Below are positions 6,334 to 8,479 of a stretch of 8,479 nucleotides of DNA, in pieces (within the stretch, counting starts at the first letter, position 1; each line of letters opens with the position of its first letter). The DNA comes from Lentisphaeria bacterium. GTDB taxonomy: Bacteria; Verrucomicrobiota; Lentisphaeria; Oligosphaerales; Oligosphaeraceae. The position numbers and the translations under genes were made by a program. The DNA is taken from positions 1 to 8,479 of the forward strand of contig JAQVUB010000087.1 in the NCBI GenBank assembly GCA_028699735.1, read 5' to 3'. Below the pieces are notes generated by a model that did no database searches, was not told the DNA's origin, and saw only the letters and a program-made list of their open reading frames with translations.

Positions 6334-7497
6334 TTACCAATCACTGACAGTGCCATCTTCGCGAAACAGACGAGGAATGCTGATCTTGATTTTTGGATGC
6401 GAATGGCACAATTCCTCGTTGAGTTCTATGCCCCAGCCCGGCTTGTCTGAAACCTCAATATATCCCTCCTTTACCTGAAGGGGTTCTGTAATAATGTCAT
6501 TGCGCCAGTCATTTAAATGCAAACGCTCCTGAATCAGAAAATTTGGCATGACGGCATCGAGATGGGCAGAAATAATAGTCAGAACAGGACTCATTGGACA
6601 ATGTGGCGCTACAAAAGCCGAAAAAGCATCCGCCAGAACCGATGTCTTGTATGCTTCCAGGAATCCGTTGCAATGAGCAATGTCCGGCTGAACCACCTGA
6701 ACCGCGCCGATTTCCAGCAATTTCCTGAAATCGTGCTTTGATTCGAGGCGTTCTCCTGCAGCGATTGGAATTTTTACCTGGTCTGCCACCCGTTTCATTG
6801 CCTTTTCATCCAGTTGGTTGACTGGTTCTTCATAAAAGTATAAATGGTAAGGTTCGAGGACATGTCCGATGGCAATGGCCGCTGCCGCGTCGTACCGTCC
6901 ATGGCCGTCAAACATCATCAGCATATCATTGGTAATGTTTTCTCGTATGGTGGAAGTGACAGACTCGATTAAGCGGATTATATTTGCATCATAAAGCGGC
7001 CATGAGGGGTATGAAACACTAAACTTAAAAGCAGTATAGCCATACAATTTTACTTCTTCAAGACGGTCTTTGATGAACTCTGGGTCCGTCGCACCCCCCG
7101 TCCAACCATTGATGTAAACACGAATTTTTTTGCGATAGGGGCCACCAAACAGTTGGTAGACAGGAACTCCGATACTTTTGCCCAGAATATCCCATAGGGC
7201 CAGTTCCACACCAGCCACTGCAGAGCCTTTGATGACTCCACCCCTCCAAAATTTTTGCCGTTGCATGACTTGGCATAAATATTCAATTCGGGTAGGATCT
7301 TCGCCAAGCAGTAAATCCTCCAAATCCCCAAGCAGGGCAACAATGGTTGAAGTGTAACCGCCCAGCGAGGCTTCCCCGAGGCCGTATATTCCTTCATCCG
7401 TATGAATTTTGACAAAGATATAGTTTTTGTCGGAGAGTTGTCCGGTGCTGGGAGTCGGAGCCCCGACAATGACCGGTTCAATCTTTGTGATTTTCAT
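6334..7497 (-). CDS. dgoD: Enolase-superfamily acid-sugar dehydratase, D-galactonate dehydratase-like
   Basis: A 387-residue mandelate racemase/muconate lactonizing enzyme-type protein, close to the usual DgoD length. The N-terminal capping domain (about 1-125) contains YGLGEASLGGY and the conserved VAGVELALWDILGKSIGVPVYQLFGG stretch (94-119). In the barrel, metal ligands are D197 (FDGHGR), E223 (YEEP) and E249 (AGERL). Acid/base histidines are H199 and H299 (APHCPMSP), followed by E324 (IQERL). The spacings 26, 26, 50 and 25 match those I recall for E. coli DgoD (D183, E209, E235, H285, E310, with H185). D-mannonate dehydratase has a similar layout and remains an alternative, so the symbol is tentative. 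The product would be a 2-keto-3-deoxy acid. The ATG at 7497 overlaps the aldolase stop as ATGA, with GGAG 8 nt upstream. A longer in-frame extension to 7605 is rejected because it overlaps the aldolase. Confidence 0.88.
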   Translation of the reverse strand: MKITKIEPVIVGAPTPSTGQLSDKNYIFVKIHTDEGIYGLGEASLGGYTSTIVALLGDLEDLLLGEDPTRIEYLCQVMQRQKFWRGGVIKGSAVAGVELALWDILGKSIGVPVYQLFGGPYRKKIRVYINGWTGGATDPEFIKDRLEEVKLYGYTAFKFSVSYPSWPLYDANIIRLIESVTSTIRENITNDMLMMFDGHGRYDAAAAIAIGHVLEPYHLYFYEEPVNQLDEKAMKRVADQVKIPIAAGERLESKHDFRKLLEIGAVQVVQPDIAHCNGFLEAYKTSVLADAFSAFVAPHCPMSPVLTIISAHLDAVMPNFLIQERLHLNDWRNDIITEPLQVKEGYIEVSDKPGWGIELNEELCHSHPKIKISIPRLFREDGTVSDW

Positions 7498-8102
7498 GTT
7501 AGGTTCTCCAAAAACATTGCTGCGGAATGTTGTAGTTCCTGTTGATCCATAGTGGGGTTGAAGATACCGATGCCAACCCCGAGGCCGTCCGCGATCTGCA
7601 TCCATTTTCGTTTGTTAGCATTGCAGATGCCGCCTACAGCCAGGATGGGTAGGGGGATGATAGATTTGAGAACGGAAAGAGTTTGAGGAGTGTCACAGGG
7701 AAAATATTTGAGGATATGCGCACCAGCTCTGATTGCTGAAAATGCTTCTGTTGGAGTTTGGAATCCCGGTATGGACAGCAATCCGAGTTCAACAGAACGT
7801 TGGATCACTGAAACATTTACATTGGGAGAGATGATGTATGTTGCGCCAGCGTTACAGGCCGCATCAACTTCTTTTGCAGACAGAACAGTGCCTGCCCCGA
7901 TATGAATGTGGCTTGCCTTGAAATGCTTAGCGAGTATTTCAATACTGGCCAGAGCATCGGCAGTATTCAAAGGAATTTCCAGGAAATTCAAGCCGGCATT
8001 GGCAAGAGTCTCTCCTACCTCAATTGCCCGAGATGGCGACAAGCCACGCAAGATAACAACAATTTTTGATGCCAGCAATGGTTTGAACAATTTGTGAAGC
8101 AT
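7494..8102 (-). CDS. dgoA: KDPG/KDPGal-type class I aldolase
   Basis: A 202-residue protein, matching the roughly 205-residue family length. It splits 2-keto-3-deoxy acid sugars (normally the 6-phosphate) to pyruvate and a glyceraldehyde. Key sites are R19 (VVILRG), E42 in LEIPLNT (41-47), T72 in GAGTVL, P93 in ISPN, and the Schiff-base lysine K132 in ILKYFP. LAVGGI (154-159) and GVGIGIF (175-181) form the phosphate-site loops. LEIPLN is closer to the galactonate-type DgoA than to Eda, and the dehydratase neighbour supports that; the symbol is still tentative. The ATG at 8102 has TAGGAG 7 nt upstream. An upstream in-frame extension to 8189 lacks family similarity and is rejected. It is the first gene of its operon. 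A KDGal kinase gene, normally needed for this pathway, is not in the window. Confidence 0.88.
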   Translation of the reverse strand: MLHKLFKPLLASKIVVILRGLSPSRAIEVGETLANAGLNFLEIPLNTADALASIEILAKHFKASHIHIGAGTVLSAKEVDAACNAGATYIISPNVNVSVIQRSVELGLLSIPGFQTPTEAFSAIRAGAHILKYFPCDTPQTLSVLKSIIPLPILAVGGICNANKRKWMQIADGLGVGIGIFNPTMDQQELQHSAAMFLENLT

Positions 8103-8179
8103 GTTGCAACTCCTACATAAGCGGTTGCCTCCCGGGATCCTCTTTTTTCCTCGGATAGGATATTTGAGAAAAACAAAGT

Positions 8180-8189
8180 GTGTCGACAC
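8180..8189. promoter_or_regulatory. Perfect 10-bp palindrome in the aldolase leader, possible second operator
   Basis: GTGTCGACAC is a perfect palindrome centred on CG, located about 27-36 nt downstream of the predicted start point of the aldolase operon. A roadblock operator there (LacI-family sites often have a central CG) is conceivable. No second copy occurs at the other operon, and a 10-bp palindrome alone is weak evidence. Confidence 0.2.
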
Positions 8190-8222
8190 GGTGAGTACCG
8201 AAGACGATTCTCCATGTATTTT

Positions 8223-8278
8223 AGTATAACTTCAGAAAAAAAAAGAATATATGTATATTCGGCTGTAAATTATGAATA
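8223..8278 (-). promoter_or_regulatory. Predicted activator-dependent promoter and operator of the aldolase/dehydratase/SDR operon
   Basis: This is the second copy of the 34-bp element (8245-8278), with the perfect GAATATA-TG-TATATTC palindrome at 8245-8260 and the same tail, differing from the copy at 4670-4703 by one base. Reading leftward, 16 nt after the palindrome comes TATACT (plus-strand 8223-8228), a good -10. The spacer contains nine consecutive T. As at the other copy, the -35 position overlaps the palindrome edge and is not TTGACA-like. Initiation near 8216 would give a leader of about 115 nt before the aldolase ATG. The orientation relative to the operon is the same as at copy one. 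Confidence 0.65.
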
Positions 8279-8440
8279 TAAAATTGATTTTTCTGAAACC
8301 ATGCAAATTCTGTATGAAAGAAAAAGGGGACTTCAACGCTTTGTCAAAATCCGATTTTCAAACCTGCAATCTGATACTATGTTGAGTTAGGTCTACCTAT
8401 TTTCGGGAACTACTACACCACTCGCTCTATAGGGCGCCCA

Positions 8441-8479
8441 ACAAAAGATTTTTTAACAACGAAAAGACACGAAAATTTT
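8441..8479. repeat. Repeat-like sequence at the window end, inverted relative to the start of the window
   Basis: The plus strand reads GATTTTTTAACAACGAAAAG, then ACACGAAAATTTT. Its reverse complement (AAAATTTTCGTGTCTTTTCG, then TTGTTAAAAAATC) aligns with 20-60, sharing AAATTTTTCG, GTC-TTTCG and TTGTTAAAAA with an 8-nt gap. The repeated ACGAAA units resemble dispersed intergenic ACGAAA/TTTCGTG repeats that I recall from PVC-group and other genomes; family membership is inference. Confidence 0.45.

Larger units (their letters stand above)
8103..8479. other. Non-coding region upstream of the aldolase operon
   Basis: This 377-bp stretch holds no credible gene. From the aldolase outward it contains the TAGGAG ribosome-binding site (8110-8115), a purine-rich leader, the exact 13-mer GGATATTTGAGAA (8158-8170), the palindrome GTGTCGACAC (8180-8189), the predicted leftward promoter with the 34-bp element (8223-8278), then AT-rich unassigned sequence (8279-8430), GGGCGCCC (8432-8439), and the repeat-like end (about 8441-8479). 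Confidence 0.6.

Noticed and set aside
7498..7605. Longer N-terminus of the dehydratase
   Set aside because: The extension lies inside the aldolase coding region. The internal ATG has GGAG at good spacing and begins the family-typical MKITKIEPVIV.
8103..8189. Longer N-terminus of the aldolase
   Set aside because: The extra 29 residues have no similarity to the family, and the ATG at 8102 has a strong TAGGAG 7 nt upstream.
8178..8390. A 70-codon plus-strand reading frame upstream of the aldolase
   Set aside because: It begins with GTG without a ribosome-binding site, runs straight through the predicted promoter and the 34-bp element, has no recognisable motif, and its internal ATG at 8301 would give only 29 residues.
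8412..8436. Resemblance to a phage T7 promoter or cloning-vector sequence (ACTCGCTCTATAGGGCG)
   Set aside because: The match is partial and misaligned by an inserted base, and the surrounding sequence is not vector-like.
8423..8460. Hairpin CGCTC-TATA-GGGCG followed by a T-run as a terminator
   Set aside because: The stem is 5 bp with one G-U pair, and the T-run begins about 15 nt too far downstream.
1..8479. CRISPR array, tRNA or rRNA genes, transposase or integrase
   Set aside because: No regularly spaced repeats, cloverleaf-like sequence, rRNA motifs or mobile-element proteins were seen.

Overview
The window looks like a chromosomal carbohydrate-utilisation locus from the PVC group, most likely Lentisphaerota (Victivallis-like) or a close relative. 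The evidence is the type II pseudopilin-like protein at 3766-4500, with an N-terminal FTLIELLVVIAIIAILASM signature and a C-terminal H-X9-DG motif, placed directly beside a DUF4838-type secreted glycan protein and a clan-A glycoside hydrolase. That grouping is familiar from Lentisphaerota and Planctomycetota. The phylum call is inference from gene content; there is no rRNA or tRNA gene here.

Layout. (1) 1-81: a short non-coding end carrying an AT-rich repeat. (2) 82-4500, minus strand: a three-gene operon in the order pseudopilin-like protein, DUF4838 protein with signal peptide, glycoside hydrolase. The last junction is a TAATG stop/start overlap. (3) 4501-4717: a divergent control region. 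(4) 4718-5557, plus strand: a one-component regulator with an N-terminal PocR-like sensory domain and a C-terminal AraC DNA-binding domain. (5) 5612-8102, minus strand: a three-gene catabolic operon in the order KDPG/KDPGal-type aldolase, galactonate-dehydratase-type enolase-superfamily enzyme, SDR oxidoreductase, with overlapping or nearly abutting junctions. (6) 8103-8479: a non-coding upstream region.

The most informative signal lies outside the genes. A 34-bp element with one mismatch occurs twice, at 4670-4703 and 8245-8278, and contains the perfect inverted repeat GAATATA-TG-TATATTC. Each copy lies upstream of one leftward operon in the same orientation, and exactly 16 nt separates the palindrome from a -10-like hexamer (TATTTT at 4648-4653, TATACT at 8223-8228). 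Neither promoter has a good -35. This geometry suggests that one regulator, most simply the PocR/AraC protein encoded between the operons, activates both.

Inferred working model: a glycan is bound or cut by the envelope proteins and the hydrolase. A released aldose is oxidised by the SDR to an aldonate, dehydrated to a 2-keto-3-deoxy acid, and split by the aldolase to pyruvate plus a glyceraldehyde. The regulator senses a metabolite and switches on both halves together. No 2-keto-3-deoxy sugar kinase and no transporter is present in the window. Both ends of the window carry related TTTCG/GTTGTTAAAAA-type sequences in inverted orientation, as expected if the sequence was cut at dispersed repeats.
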